From Elgaria multicarinata webbii (taxonomy: Eukaryota; Chordata; Lepidosauria; Squamata; Anguidae): DNA of 64,000 nt. The translations under genes were made by a program, and so were the position numbers. Below the pieces are notes generated by a model. The model was given only the letters and a program-made list of their open reading frames with translations, had not been told where the DNA came from and did not search any database. The DNA is taken from positions 2,184,001 to 2,248,000 of the forward strand of contig NC_086179.1 in assembly GCF_023053635.1 (NCBI RefSeq), read 5' to 3'. Of this stretch, positions 11,788 through 23,318 are shown piece by piece (position 1 is the stretch's first letter; every line of letters starts with the position of its first letter).

Positions 11788-12069
11788 GCAGATTTCATCC
11801 ACGTCTGACAAATGTATGTGTGTGGGGAGGGGACGTTGTAGCCCTTTTAACATTTCCCATCATAGTCAATGGAAGACATGAAGCCTTGGATACCCAAGTC
11901 TCAACTTGGTTTTGGTACTTGAGTCGAACTTGACAGCATGTCACATGACAAGCTATGTTGTGGTTCCAGCAGGGAATCCAGTTTTATTTCCATGGGTTGC
12001 TTTCTGTGTTATTGGTTGCTCCTTCTGGATGCTTCATCATGCATTTCTGCCCTGCTAGCACTACCAGTC

Positions 12070-12425
12070 ATGAGAACATAAGATCCCTGCTGGATCAGAC
12101 CAAGGCCTCTCTAATCCAGCATGCCGTTCAGAAGGTGGCCAGCCAGGTGCCCCAATGGGACGCCCACAGGTAGGCCAGAAATGCAAGAGCGCCTCATGGT
12201 CATATTCCCAGCAACTGGCCCACTCCCTTGATGCTGGAGCTGATCTACAGCCAAGGCAGGGAGCTGCATATACATCTCACCCAGTATTGTCCACACTGAC
12301 CGGCAGCAACTCTCCAGGGTTTCCGCAGGATTCTTTCCTAACCCTACCTGGAGAAACTGGGGATTGACCCTGAAACCTTCTGCATGCCAAGCAGGGCCTC
12401 TACCACTCAGCTACAGCTACAGCTC
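12070..12425 (-). repeat. CR1-like LINE fragment, second subfamily
   Basis: It shows 'gagaacataagatccctgctggatcagaccaagg' then 'gcatgccgttcagaaggtggcc', an aged copy of the subfamily at 2978. It is truncated where the typical C-terminal coding block would follow. Confidence 0.6.
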
Positions 12426-13991
12426 CCTCCCCATTGAGAGCAGCCAGCGACAAAGACATTGTGCAGCTATTCTATCTTTCTCTCGTTAATCGATTTTCAG
12501 TGCTAAGAAAAAAGATTGGAAGCAGCGGTGGAAGACACAGGAGGTTTGCAAATGGAAGACGTTGCCTGGACGTCCCATAAAATTCCATGAATGAGCAGGG
12601 TGATTGTGGAATAAAAAACCTTGGGGTTGAAGCCAGGTTTAGTTATGCTCAGAGTAGAGTCTACTCAATAGACCCATTGAAATCAATAGTAACCCAAGCT
12701 GCATCCTGACAGCCAGCCAGTCCTTTCTGGTTTGGATGTTGCTGTTCTGGGACTATCTGGGGCCCCATCCTGTGCTCTCAGAAAATCCCAAGCGGGGAGT
12801 CACCTTCTTGGTTTTTCTTCTAGTGATGCAAATGCATCTCCTGGGGCTTCTCACGCTCTCAGTAAAAACCCTGTTTTCTGCCAGAGTCGGTTCCACACAT
12901 GACAAAAGGCAGGAAACAGCAGGTGACGCCTAACGGAGTGGGGCTGCAAGAAACCAAGACCCTTCCTGGGGCAGAATTTTAGGGCCAGCCTCGTCCATCT
13001 CCTGCCCTGACAGGGGGAAGGGTGAGGACCCTGCAAAACCCTCTCCGCTCAACTCTTCTGCTGGCCCTGGGATCCTAATAACCTGCTACCCTTGCCAGGG
13101 CCAGCTGAAAGCAGCAGCTGTGACCACTGCAGCCACCTCTGCCACCTGAGTTGGCTCAGCAGGTAAATGCAAGGTGAGGACCAGAGAAAGATACCAGTGG
13201 ATGGGAGGGTCCCTTTTGCCACTGAGATGGGACAGTACTCATTTGTACAGACCAATTTTAAAAATGTATGCACATTTTAAATCCAGCATTTTCTAACATG
13301 GTGTTGGACAGCCTTTCCCAGCCTGGCTTGCTGGGGATGCTGAGACTTGGAATCCAGCCAATCTGGGCGGTATCACTTTGGGGGAGGCTGTTGAAGGATG
13401 TCTAAATCAAAAAGTAGATAAATTTGGCCAATGGTGACATAATGGAGGATGGCTGATTTTTAAGTGGCCACAAAGCAATTCAATGTCCGTAGCAGGGCAA
13501 GAAAGCTTTTAAGTGGTCACATGATGGTCATTCTTCTTGGGCTGGCTTCAGAGACTCCTCCTAAATGATCCTTTGCACCCATCTTCTCCACTGGCTGCAG
13601 ATTCAGGAGAGAGATTCCCTGACAGGGATGGGCACTGCTATCTATTTCTGGTCCTTGTCTCCTGTGCATGTTTTACCAATAACTCCATCCCATTCTGCAT
13701 TCATCTGTGGATTTATTTCTTTAAATCCCCTCAAAGTATGTGTTTAAGTATTTAAGCATGTATTTCATATGTATTTAATCACTATAGATATTTTAATATG
13801 TGTTTAAAAGCACGTTTTGTAGCAATATAGATTTTCATGCATATTCAAGATGTTTACAATGCCAAGAATTTGAGTCCAAACATTTGCAAAAGCACAACGG
13901 ATAGCTAAGTTCTGATCAGCACAGCAGTCTGAGAGGTCATTTCATTTGGAAATCCACCAAGAGCGAATTCCTCAAACACCTCCAGCTACAG

Positions 13992-14108
13992 CAGCCTTCC
14001 TCAACCTGGGGCGCTCCAGATGTGTTGGACTGCATCTCCAACACAGGCTGGGGCATTCTGGGAGTTGTAGTCCAACACATCTGGAGCGCCCCAGGTTGAG
14101 GAAGGCTG
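13992..14108. mobile_element. Fold-back hAT-type MITE
   Basis: A near-perfect palindrome with ends cagccttcctcaacctgggg / ccccaggttgaggaaggctg. It is flanked by the 8-bp direct repeat agctacag (13984-13991 and 14109-14116), the target-site size of hAT transposons. Confidence 0.88.
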
Positions 14109-14754
14109 AGCTACAGGATCCTGAACTTGGTTATGCATTGTTATTATTTCCCACTTTTTTGTGTGCCCAGTTATCATTTCAGCACCAGAAAGTGATGCAA
14201 GTTCTAGTGCTCTACAGGACTTTGCAGCAACGTCATCACTGCCCAGAGGGTTTGCAGTGGGGCTGAGCCACCTATGGGCTTATTATCAGGCCCCTTGGGA
14301 TGCCTAGTGTCCTTGCAACCCTCCACCACGAGGACCAAACCTTCCCCAGGGGTGGGTGGGGGGCTAAAAAGTGATACCCTGAGTGTGGGTCACATCTAAA
14401 AATGAGCAGGGGCAGACAGAATAAACCAGCCAGAGATCTGTGTGTCCGGGGGGGGGGGGGGGAGGAGGCAGTATTTTTCTTGGGCGCTTGGTAGAGAAGG
14501 AGGTGCACTTTAGCCTCCCCCCCCCCCCCGAAGTTTCAGGGTAAGGACAGACCTGATCTTGAGATGCGGAGGTTTCAGAAAGGGTGGTGGATGGGCAAAG
14601 AAGGCAAGGCGGAAGCTAGGAATCAGCTTGGCAGGCTTAAATGAGGAGGAAGGAACAGCTCACTAGGCCATTTTGCCCTGCTCAGAAAAGAGACAGCGTG
14701 GTGGATTGTCATGGAGGCAGGACTAAGTGGAGGGGTTGGGGTCTGGTGTATTTC

Positions 14755-15290
14755 ATCACCTTGATGCCATATATGAGAAACATCTCTAGGAACAGGTCCG
14801 GCATCTTGTTCCCCACCATGGCCAACCAGATCCCCCAATGAGAAACCCACAAGCAGGACATGAGACCAACGTTCATCCTACCATGTTCCTCTTGCCCACG
14901 TTGCCCAGCCACGAGTGTACAAAGGCCCCCCACCTCTCATACTGCAGTCTCTAGAAGCCGTTCCTACCTTTCTCCTCCAGAAATTTATCCAATCCCCCTT
15001 TTAAAGCCATCCAAATCAGAGGCCACCACTGCATCTAGTGGTGGTGAGTTCCATAGTTGAACTTTGCTCTGTGCGAAGAAATGCCCCCTTCGGTCTGTCC
15101 TGAATCTCCTACCATTCAGCTTCACTGGGGGACCCCAAGTTTGAATATTAACTACTTTCTCCACATTAAGCATAATCGTGTGTATAGGTTTGCACTCCTG
15201 AACACACTTTCCCAAAGTAATTCCCAATTCCTGTTGGCCTTTAGGAAGCTGGTAAAATAAACAAGGCACTTTCTTTGTTTTGTGGAGTGG
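14755..15290 (-). repeat. CR1-like LINE, second subfamily
   Basis: It contains 'ttttaaagccatccaaatcagaggccaccactgc', and the minus strand encodes FFAQSKVQLWNSPPLDAVVA, a LINE C-terminal tail. It is part of the OR segmental duplication; the paralogous copy is at 22530-23015. Confidence 0.75.
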
Positions 15291-15466
15291 TTTTTGCATT
15301 GCAAATTTCAGATGTTATTTTAACCACTGGATTGGTGTTACGATGCTCGATGACTTTCTCGTGCTTTTCAGAGAGGCAGCCAATCTCGATCCATCTCTAG
15401 CCTTGTTCAGACAACATGCTAAGCTATGATAGTTAAGCGTTTGGAGCTAACCATGATGGCTTAGCA

Positions 15467-15595
15467 CAGCCTTCCTCAACCTGGGGCGCTCCAGATGTGT
15501 TGGACTACAACTCCCAGAATGCCCCAGCCAGCTGCTGGGGCATTCTGGGAGATGCCATCCAACACATCTGGAGCGCCCCAGGTTGAGGAAGGCTG
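15467..15595. mobile_element. Fold-back hAT-type MITE
   Basis: Same family as 13992-14108. It has 8-bp flanking direct repeats gcttagca (15459-15466 and 15596-15603) and long inverted arms. Confidence 0.88.
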
Positions 15596-15609
15596 GCTTA
15601 GCATGTTGC

Positions 15610-16400
15610 ATGAATCATGTTTTTCCTAACCATGGTGGCTGTATAACCATTGTATAACCATGCTCAATAGCCACTTGCTGCAAAAGGGTTAGTAGCCCTA
15701 GCCCTTGTCTGAACAGGCCCCCGTGGTTAAGGAGGCACTGCCATAGAGCTCTGTGGCAAGAGCGGCCAGAAATGCTGGTGCCATTCTTGCCAGCATGTGC
15801 CATCTCCATAGTCAAGGTCTGTTTAGCAGCACACGATGCTGCAGCCGAGTGCTAGACCCCTCACTCGCCCTCCCCGCCCGCACCATGCTCTTGGAACAAG
15901 GAACTCACCCGCGCCCACCCTGCGCAGTTCAACGAACCACCACCAGGTCCCTGACCTGAACTCCGGAAGAGCCGCTCAACCATCCACACCTTGACCTCGC
16001 CTACATGGCAGCATTTCGGCCACCGCTTGCGTAAGGCATCTTTTACGGAAAGCAATGAGCTGCCATTTCTCTGCAAAATGGCAGCTTGCTAAGGAGTTGG
16101 GTGTCCACGCCGGGCCATTGGTAAACCGCCAAACAGTTCACCCAGGAGCAAAACATGGACGAGTAAGTGGCAGTGGTTTGTGGTTGGGAGTCTGGGAAGC
16201 TGAGCCGGGGGGGAGGGTTGTCCACCAGACTCCACCAGCCCCCTCTCAGACTTCCCATGGTTCTCCAAGCAGTTGTAGAAGAGCAGCTACTCCCGCACCC
16301 CACAGCAAGGTAGTTAGACAGTGGTTAAGCTAACAATGATTAGGGACGTGGTTCCATGCCCGTGTGACAGGAGCACTCGGGGTGGTTAGTGGTAAACCCC
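15610..16400. other. No gene recognised
   Basis: The stretch holds repeated 'gttaagc/ggttaag' phrases (for example 15430-15465, 15720, 16324 and 16380) that recall the ends of an old DNA element, but I could not define its limits. Confidence 0.35.
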
Positions 16401-16409
16401 ATGCACTTT

Positions 16410-16985
16410 GGTTTGTTTATTTATTTATTCATTTATTCCGTTTTTATACCGCCCAATAGCCGAAGCTCTCTGGGCAGTTCACAAAAATTAAAACCATGAG
16501 GAACATAATAATAAAACAGCCAACAATCTAAAAACCCAAATACAAAATACAATATAAAAAGCACACCTAGGATAAAACCACACAGCAGGAATTGATATAG
16601 GATTAAAATACAGAATTAAAATGACAAAATTTAAATTTAAGTTAAATTAGGTGTTAAAATACTGAGAAAATAAAAAGGTCTTCAGCTGGCGATGAAAAGA
16701 GTACAGTGCAGACGCCAGGCGGACCTCTCAGGGGAGCTCATTCCACAACCGGGGTGCCACAGCGGAGAAAGCCCACCTCCTAGTAGCCACCTGCCTCACT
16801 TACTTTGGCAGGGGCTCATGGAGAAGGGCCCCTGTAGATGATCTTAAGGTCCGGGTAGGTACATATGGGAGAAGGCGTTCCTTCAAATAACCTGGCCCCA
16901 AACCGTTTAGGGCTTTAAATGTCAATACCAGCACTTTGAATCAGGCCCGGACCTGGACTGGCAGCCAATGAAGTTGAAGTTTGGT
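16410..16985 (-). repeat. L2-type LINE 3' end
   Basis: The conserved end 'tttttataccgcccaatagccgaagctc' lies at its left edge. Upstream on the minus strand come the [11 protein letters not shown]-like coding remnant and 'ggctgccagtccaggtccgggcc'. It is inserted within segmental copy A. Confidence 0.8.
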
Positions 16986-17022
16986 TAGCCTAAGCAACCT
17001 TCCCAAGTTGCATATGAGCAGG

Positions 17023-17080
17023 TTCTCTCTCTCTCTCTCTCTCTCTCTCTCCCCCTCTCTCCCTCCCTCCCTCCATCCAC
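17023..17080. repeat. (CT)n / CCCT-rich low-complexity tract
   Basis: About 15 CT units followed by pyrimidine-rich degenerate units. It lies 300 bases upstream of the second OR. Confidence 0.9.
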
Positions 17081-17376
17081 TGGTTTCCAGCTTTGCATTA
17101 CAGCTTGTGTGACCAAGAGATGGAGCTCAGGAGGATGGGGCTATGCACACAGGAGCAGGCTTGACTCTCAGTGGCAGGTCAAAGAACAGATTGAGATCCC
17201 ACGTCATCCCCAAAGGCCCCCAGACATTCCTCTCATAAGGGACTCCATGAGCAGAAGAGGTAGAAATGAGGACCACCCATACCACAAACCCACTTCTGCA
17301 AGGGAATCCCCACATACATATTTGCAAGGGATCTGGAACCCAACTTTGCCCCATTAACCTTTGCTCCTTCCTGGTC

Positions 17377-17386
17377 CTGTCCTCAG
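17377..17386 (+). promoter_or_regulatory. Likely splice acceptor before OR start
   Basis: A pyrimidine-rich run ends in 'tgtcctcag' only 11 bases before the ATG at 17398. This is the usual OR layout, with a non-coding 5' exon spliced to a single coding exon. The matching 5' exon was not found. Confidence 0.6.
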
Positions 17387-17397
17387 AGCTGAACCTG

Positions 17398-18363
17398 ATG
17401 GAACACATGGAAGGCGGCAATCAGACACCGGTGGCCGAGTTCTTCTTCCTGGGTTTCTCGGGGGTCCACAAGGGCCAGGCGTTCCTCTTCCTGCTGTTCC
17501 TGGCCATCTACCTAGTCACTTTGGTGGGGAACTCTGTGATATTCACTCTGATCCAGTTGGATTCCCGCCTTCACAGCCCCATGTACTTTTTCCTCAGCCA
17601 TTTATCCTCCTTGGATGTTTGCTACTCATCAGTCACCGTCCCCAAGATCCTGGTGAACTTCTTGCGCCAGCGGCCAACAATTTCGTACAACCAGTGCATG
17701 GCCCAGATGTTCTTCCTGATGACGTGCGCAGGGTCTGAGTGTGCATTGTTGGCAGTCATGGCCTACGACCGCTATGCTGCCATTTGTGAACCCTTGCGCT
17801 ACGCTCACCTCATGAGCAGGAGGGTGCGTATCCCTCTGGCAACCGCTTCTTGGATCTGGGGCCTTCTAGACTCAGCCATTCACACCACACTGGCCACCAA
17901 CCTGGACTTCTGTGGGAACAACAAGATTCACCACATTTTCTGCGATGTCCCACCACTTCTGAAAATTGCCTGCAGTGACACCTACGTCAACGAGATGGCC
18001 CTTCACGCGGCCAGCGTTTTTGTGGGATTGAGCCCTTTTCTACTTGTTGTCGTCTCATACATCTTCATTCTGTCTGCCATCTTACGAATCCACTCTAACA
18101 CCGGCAGGCGCAAGGCCTTCTCCACCTGTGCCTCCCACTTGATCGTGGTCATCATCTACTTTGGGATGGCAAACTTGAACTACAACCGCCCCAGTGCTGG
18201 CTACTCCTTGGGGATCGACACCTTGATCTCCACGCTTTATTGTATCATCACTCCTATGTTGAACCCCCTCATCTACAGCTTCCGTAACAAGGAGGTGAAG
18301 GGAGCCCTGTGGAAGGTTCTGGGTGGCCAGAAGAATTATTATAATTCCCCTAACTATCAGTGA
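17398..18363 (+). CDS. Olfactory receptor, class II, intact (OR copy 2)
   Basis: A 321-aa seven-helix odorant receptor. Seen: N-glycosylation site NQT (8-10), PMYFFL (61-66), MAYDRYAAIC (121-130), the loop FCGNNKIHHIFCDVPPLL (171-188), KAFSTCASH (239-247) and PMLNPLIYSFRN (286-297). I start at the first ATG after a good splice acceptor; a second ATG follows three codons later. The frame stays open further upstream, but that part lies before the acceptor and is unlike an OR N-terminus. The second extracellular loop and TM5 (SDTYVNEMAL) look like OR5V1-type receptors of reptiles; subfamily naming would need a tree. Length, motifs and an undisturbed frame suggest a working gene. It is the intact partner of the pseudogene at 23319. 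Confidence 0.95.
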   Translation: MEHMEGGNQTPVAEFFFLGFSGVHKGQAFLFLLFLAIYLVTLVGNSVIFTLIQLDSRLHSPMYFFLSHLSSLDVCYSSVTVPKILVNFLRQRPTISYNQCMAQMFFLMTCAGSECALLAVMAYDRYAAICEPLRYAHLMSRRVRIPLATASWIWGLLDSAIHTTLATNLDFCGNNKIHHIFCDVPPLLKIACSDTYVNEMALHAASVFVGLSPFLLVVVSYIFILSAILRIHSNTGRRKAFSTCASHLIVVIIYFGMANLNYNRPSAGYSLGIDTLISTLYCIITPMLNPLIYSFRNKEVKGALWKVLGGQKNYYNSPNYQ

Positions 18364-18564
18364 GGGAGATGCTGGATCGTGTTTCTATTTCAGCTTCTCT
18401 TCCTAGTGCCCCATTCACCAACTCCAGTTAGCTGCCAAATTCAGTATGGTGCATGGGCCACAAGAGGATCCACCCTGGGACCTCAGACAGGTCCCAAACC
18501 TTTTAACTGTGGTGTCCCCTTTCTTTGGCTTAGTCCTCTTGAAGCAAACAGAATGGGAAGACCA

Positions 18565-18706
18565 GGGGGGATCTACACTACTGCTTTTAAAGCGCTTTAA
18601 AGCACATTGAAAACGTTTTGAAAACTGTATATGCAGTGTGTCCTGGGCCCCAACAGTTGTCAAAACTGTTATAAAGCGCTTTAAAGCAGTAGTGTAGATC
18701 CCCCCC
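18565..18706. mobile_element. Fold-back MITE (ggggatctacact family)
   Basis: The ends ggggggatctacactactgc and gcagtagtgtagatcccccc form inverted repeats of about 35 bp that include tttaaagcgctttaa. The paralogous site in copy B (about 24085) lacks it and reads straight through, which gives an empty site. Confidence 0.88.
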
Positions 18707-18784
18707 GGGAGACTTTTCACCAAACAACCCCAAGTGATTTAGAGATACATTTTCATAAGAGATTCCCAACAGGACCCCCCACCC

Positions 18785-18786
<2 letters not shown>

Positions 18787-18822
<36 letters not shown>
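18787..18822. repeat. (CT)n(CA)n microsatellite
   Basis: CT units pass directly into CA units. The equivalent place in copy B holds the longer (CA)n at 24120. Confidence 0.9.
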
Positions 18823-18823
<1 letters not shown>

Positions 18824-19042
18824 CAACCTGCTACTTGGCAGATGGAAATGGCCTACAAGACACTCAGTTGGAGTGACTCTTGGACGAGGGTATGGAGGTG
18901 AGGTGGGTGGGTGGCGACCCAAAATGAGTGACAAGTAGTCCTGCATGACCATCAACTTTGTGGGGGAAAGGACAGTGAGTTGAGCCACGTAAGGCAAGTG
19001 GAAGTCACAACAATTGCAGCTCCAGCCCCTCAGTAGGTACCA

Positions 19043-19235
19043 ACATAAGAAGAGCCCTGCTGGATCAGACCAGGGGTCCAGCTGGTCCAGTGCTCTGCTC
19101 ACACAGTGGCCAACCCGTTGTCGCCCAGGGACCCACAGGCAGGGCACGGTGCAACAGCACCCACCCGTGTGCCCCATCAAGTGGTGTATATAGGCTTCCT
19201 GCCTCTGATGTTGGGGGCACCAAATAATGAACTAG
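19043..19235 (-). repeat. CR1-like LINE fragment, second subfamily
   Basis: The block 'aacataagaagagccctgctggatcagaccagggg' is followed by a truncated body. It directly abuts the right end of duplicated segment A. Confidence 0.65.
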
Positions 19236-19280
19236 GGAGAAGGGGTGGAAAAACTGTTGAGTGTTCCACTCTCAATAGTC

Positions 19281-19289
19281 CTGTAGATG

Positions 19290-19342
<53 letters not shown>

Positions 19343-19790
19343 TTATTTATTTATAAGCACCATCAATGTACATGGTGCTGTACAGAGTAAAACAGTAAAT
19401 AGCAAGACCCTGCCGCATAGGCTTACAATCTAATGAAATCATAGTAAAGCAATAAGGAGGGGAAGAGAATGTAAACAGGCACTGGGTAGGGTAAGCAGGC
19501 ACAGGGTAGGGTAAAACTGACAGTTTAAAGTCCGCACAACATCAAGTTTTAAAAGCTTTAGGAAAAAGAAAAGTTTTTAGCTGAGCTTTAAAAGCTGCGA
19601 TTGAACTTGTAGTTCTCAAATGTTCTGGAAGAGCGTTCCAGGCGTAAGGGGCAGCAGAGGAAAATGGACGAAGCCGAGCAAGGGAAGTAGAGACCCTTGG
19701 GCAGGCGAGAAACATGGCATCAGAGGAGCGAAGAGCACGAGCGGGGCAATAGTGTGAGATGAGAGAGGAGAGATAGGAAGGAGCTATGTA
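19281..19790 (-). repeat. L2-type LINE 3' end with (ATT)n tail
   Basis: An (ATT)n run at 19281-19340 is followed by 'gcaccatcaatgtacatggt'. The minus strand encodes [20 protein letters not shown] and [14 protein letters not shown]. It is a shorter copy of the element at 8309. Confidence 0.88.
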
Positions 19791-19799
19791 ACAAAAGTG

Positions 19800-20268
19800 T
19801 TCAATATAATTCAAATAAATCTGAACTATGTGGTATTACATAAAACCATCAAAAAACATAATACAAGCAATAAGCAATAAAACCACAATAAGCAATAAAA
19901 CCAAAACCAAACGCGTTTCGACCCTATATGGTCTTCTTCAGTGGTATACTAAAATTTACATATGCATAAAGTACAAAAAATGTTTTTGAATTGTCTTAGC
20001 CACTATTCTGTTGCTTTTTAAAAGGCTGTAAAAAGCTTACTGAACTCAAGCGGTTTGCCAAGTTAGTAGCTTTTATATATGTCTTCCTGTCCCACCTGGT
20101 AAGGTGGTTTTGGAATGACTAAGAGCTATTTTATGCAACAGGTCTATTGCTACTTGTAATAGTTCAGTATGTTGTTATTCAGGCTGCTAAGGATTAGGGT
20201 TACGGTTTTGAACCCTAAGACGATTCAAAAACCATTTTTTGTACTTTATGCGTATGTAAATTTTTATT
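19800..20268. mobile_element. Palindromic element with CTGAAGAAG...CGAAAC motif
   Basis: About 19957-20000 (aaaatttacatatgcataaa...) is inverted at 20215-20268 (tttatgcgtatgtaaattttt). The left part carries, on the minus strand, CTGAAGAAGACC-loop-GGGTCGAAACGCG, a hairpin resembling hammerhead-ribozyme cores of Penelope-like retroelements. The element class is uncertain. Confidence 0.45.
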
Positions 20269-20500
20269 TGTCCTGGATCTCCCACCCATCTGCTTCATGG
20301 GATGACTCCTTTGGATTCTAGTATTTTGAGAGAGGGAGAAATATGTCTCCCTGTCCACATTCTCCACACCATGCATAGTTTTCTACTCCTCTATCAGGTC
20401 TCTCCTCAGCCTCCTTTTTTTCCAAGCTGAGCAATCCCAGCTGATGTAACCTTCTATCAGGAGAGATGCTCCAGCCCCGTCTTCATTTAGTTGCCCCTTT
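20269..20500 (-). repeat. CR1-like LINE fragment, second subfamily
   Basis: It contains 'tttgtcctggatctcccacccat' and 'caggtctctcctcagcctcctttttt', the C-terminal coding block read on the minus strand. It forms an inverted pair with the copy at 20935. Confidence 0.6.
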
Positions 20501-20724
20501 CTGCACGAGGAGCACTGTGGGGAGGGATAGATTGAAATGGGACAGGGTGGGGGTTAAAAAGCATAGGAACCCAGGGGTGAGGAATAGAAATGGATGTTGG
20601 AACTGTGGTTGTAACTCAGCTAGCTCCAAAAGAAAAGATTAGGGAACAGATAGATAGAGGACCTCCAAGTTTCCTAGACTGTGGGAGCTCATCCATGCCC
20701 TTAGCGAAAGACTAGAGCTGCTCT

Positions 20725-20786
20725 CCTTCCTTCCTTCCTTCCTTCCTTCCTTCCTTCCTTCCTTCCTTCCTTCCTTCCTTCCTTCC
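20725..20786. repeat. (CTTC)n microsatellite
   Basis: About 15 perfect CTTC units. Confidence 0.95.
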
Positions 20787-20934
20787 ACATTTATGGATAT
20801 TAAAATTGAGAGGCTTGGTTAGTTTTTGTCCAAAGGATGCCTCAAAAATACCATAAGAATGAGAAAAAAAGAGTCCCAAAGGAAGTCAACCACAGAGACA
20901 GAGGAAACCACCAACTCAACGGCAGCACATCTTT

Positions 20935-21275
20935 GAACATAGGAACATCAGATGTTGCATCATCCAGAGTCTGACCCTGGCCCCATCTAGCCCAGTATTG
21001 TCCACACTGATGGGCAGAAAAGGGCACCTAAAATGACCAAGGGGCTGAAGCACTTCCTCTACAAGGAAAAGTTACAACAACTGGGATTGTCTGGCTTGGA
21101 AAAAACAACAATGAGGCTACAGGGAGACATGATCTAGAGGTGTACGAAAGGATGCCTGGTGTGGAGAATGTGGACCGGGAGACATTTTTCTCCCTCTCTC
21201 AGAATACTAGAACCCAAGGGGGGGGGGTCATCCCATGATGGTCATTGGTGGGAGATTCAGGATGGCCACCAATTT
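20935..21275 (+). repeat. CR1-like LINE fragment, second subfamily
   Basis: It reads 'aaaatgaccaaggggctgaag...ggaaaagttacaacaactggga...gagacatgat', the C-terminal coding block in sense orientation. Confidence 0.6.
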
Positions 21276-22265
21276 TGATGTTCCGTTGCTGCTTTTCCTT
21301 AATGGGAGGTACTCTGTAGTTCTTTCTTCTTTCTGCAGTAAGAAAAAGGTGACAGAAGTGATGGGAAAACACAGGAGGCCTGTGAGTTGAAGACGTTTAG
21401 AAACACACACATGCCCCATAAATACTGTGAATGAGGCCTGGTGGTGATGGGACCATAAATGCCTCATCTGGAAGCACCCCAAGTTCCTTCATGACAGCCA
21501 GACAGCCAGTCATTTCTGGTTTGGATGTTGCCGTTCTGGGACTACCTGGGGCCCCATCCTGTGCTCTCAGAAAATCCCAAGGGGGTGAGGAGCCGTCTTG
21601 TTATTTTTCCTTGTGATGCAAATGCATCTCCTGGGGCTTCTCCCGCTTTCAAGGAAAAAACCCTTTTTTCTGCCAGAGTCAGCTGCACACATGACAAAAG
21701 GCAGGAAACAGCAGGTGATGCCTAACGGAGTGGGGCTGCAAGGAACAAGACCCTTCCTCGGGCAGAACTTGTGTGCCGGCCTCGTCCATCTCCTGCCCTG
21801 ACAGGGGGAAGGGTGAGGACCCTGCAAAACCCTCTCCGCTCCACTCTTCCGCTGGCCCTGGGATCCTAATAACCTGCTACCCTTGCCAGGGCCAGCTGAA
21901 AGAAGCTGCTGTGACCACTGCAGCCACCTCCGCCACCTGAGTTGGCTCAGCAGGTAAATGCAAGGTGAGGAGCAGAGAAAGATACCAGTGGATGGGAGGG
22001 GGCCCTTTTGCCAGTGGAACGGGGTGGGGGGGTGACTCATTCGTTTAGACCAGTGTTGTTGTTTTTTAAAAACCACCACCGCCACATCTGCACTTTTTAA
22101 ATCCAGCATTTTCTAACACGGTGTAGGGCAGCCTTTCCCAGCCTGGCTCTTTGCATGTTTTTACCTACAACAGTGCCCCGCTCTGCATTCATCTGTGGAT
22201 TTATTTCTTTTAAATGCCTTCAAAATACGTATTGAAGATGCTGGGGCAGAGTAAACAACCAGCCA

Positions 22266-22313
22266 GAGGTAGGTAGGTAGGTAGGTAGGTAGGGGTGTGT
22301 GTGTGTGTGTGTT
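22266..22313. repeat. (GTAG)n(GT)n microsatellite
   Basis: Six or seven GTAG units pass into GT units. Confidence 0.9.
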
Positions 22314-22529
22314 TCTTGGGTACTTGGAGAAGAAGGTGCCCTTTAGCCCCTTCTAACTCTGCCGAGGTACAGAGGTCTCAGAAAGGGTGGTGGGTGGGCA
22401 AGGAGGCATGGTGTCCTTGAAGGAGAGGGAACCAGCCTGAAGAGCTGTTTCCCCCCTCCTCAAAAATACCCAGGCTGGTAGATGTCAGAGGCAGGAATGA
22501 GTGGGTGGAGGAGAGCCTCTTCTGGTGTG

Positions 22530-23040
22530 TTTCCTCACCTTGATGCCATATATGAGAAACATCTCTAGGAACAGGTCCGGCATCTTGTTCCCCACCATGG
22601 CCAACCAGATGCCCCAATGGGAAACCCACCAGCAGGACATGAGACCAACGTTCATCCTACCATGTTCCTCCTGTCCACGTTGCCCAGCCACGAGTGTACA
22701 AAGGCCCCCCACCTCTCATACTGCAGTCTCTAGAAGCCGTTCCTACCTTTCTCCTCCAGAAATTTATCCAATCCCCCTTTTAAAGCCATCCAAATCAGAG
22801 GCCACCACTGCATCTAGTGGTGGTGAGTTCCATAGTTGAACTACGCTTTGTGCGAAGAAATGCCGCCTTTCGCCTGCCCTGAATCTTCCACCATTCAGCT
22901 TCACTGGGGGAACCCAGGTTCGAATATTATCAACTTCCTCCGCACTAAGCGTAATTGTATACACCGCGGTGATGCCCCACATTACCTGTCTGTTTCCTGA
23001 ACTAAATAGCCCCAATTGTGGCAGCCTTTCCTCATCATCA
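22530..23040 (-). repeat. CR1-like LINE, second subfamily
   Basis: Paralogue of 14755-15290, with the same truncation point. The minus strand encodes FFAQSVVQLWNSPPLDAVVA. It extends a little further 5' than the copy in segment A. Confidence 0.75.
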
Positions 23041-23318
23041 CCTCTGGGAATTCCTTATCCCTTTCATTATTTTCAGACACGGTCCTATCAGTTCAGCCCT
23101 CACTTCTTGCAAGCCCCCAGACTCAGAGATTTCTGAATTTCCTACGCCCAGCGAGGCTGAAGCCAGCAGTGAAGCAGGAGTGGTGGAGATGATCTTCACC
23201 TCCTTGTCCTCCATCTTTCCTGAATTTCACGAGTGAGGGCACTTTGGAGGGGAGGGAATGAGGCCGGAGGGGGCTTGAGATAACTTGCATCCTGGCCTTT
23301 GTGGTCTCCTCCATTTTT

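Larger units (their letters stand above)
12690..19030 (+). repeat. Segmental duplication, copy A (holds intact OR)
   Basis: Blocks here match the segment at about 21480-24375 in the same order and orientation: 12690-13340 with 21480-22140, 14735-15135 with 22520-22925, 17815-18565 with 23319-24085, and 18705-19030 with 24088-24375. Copy A is longer because of insertions here and deletions in copy B. It carries the receptor at 17398. Confidence 0.85.
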
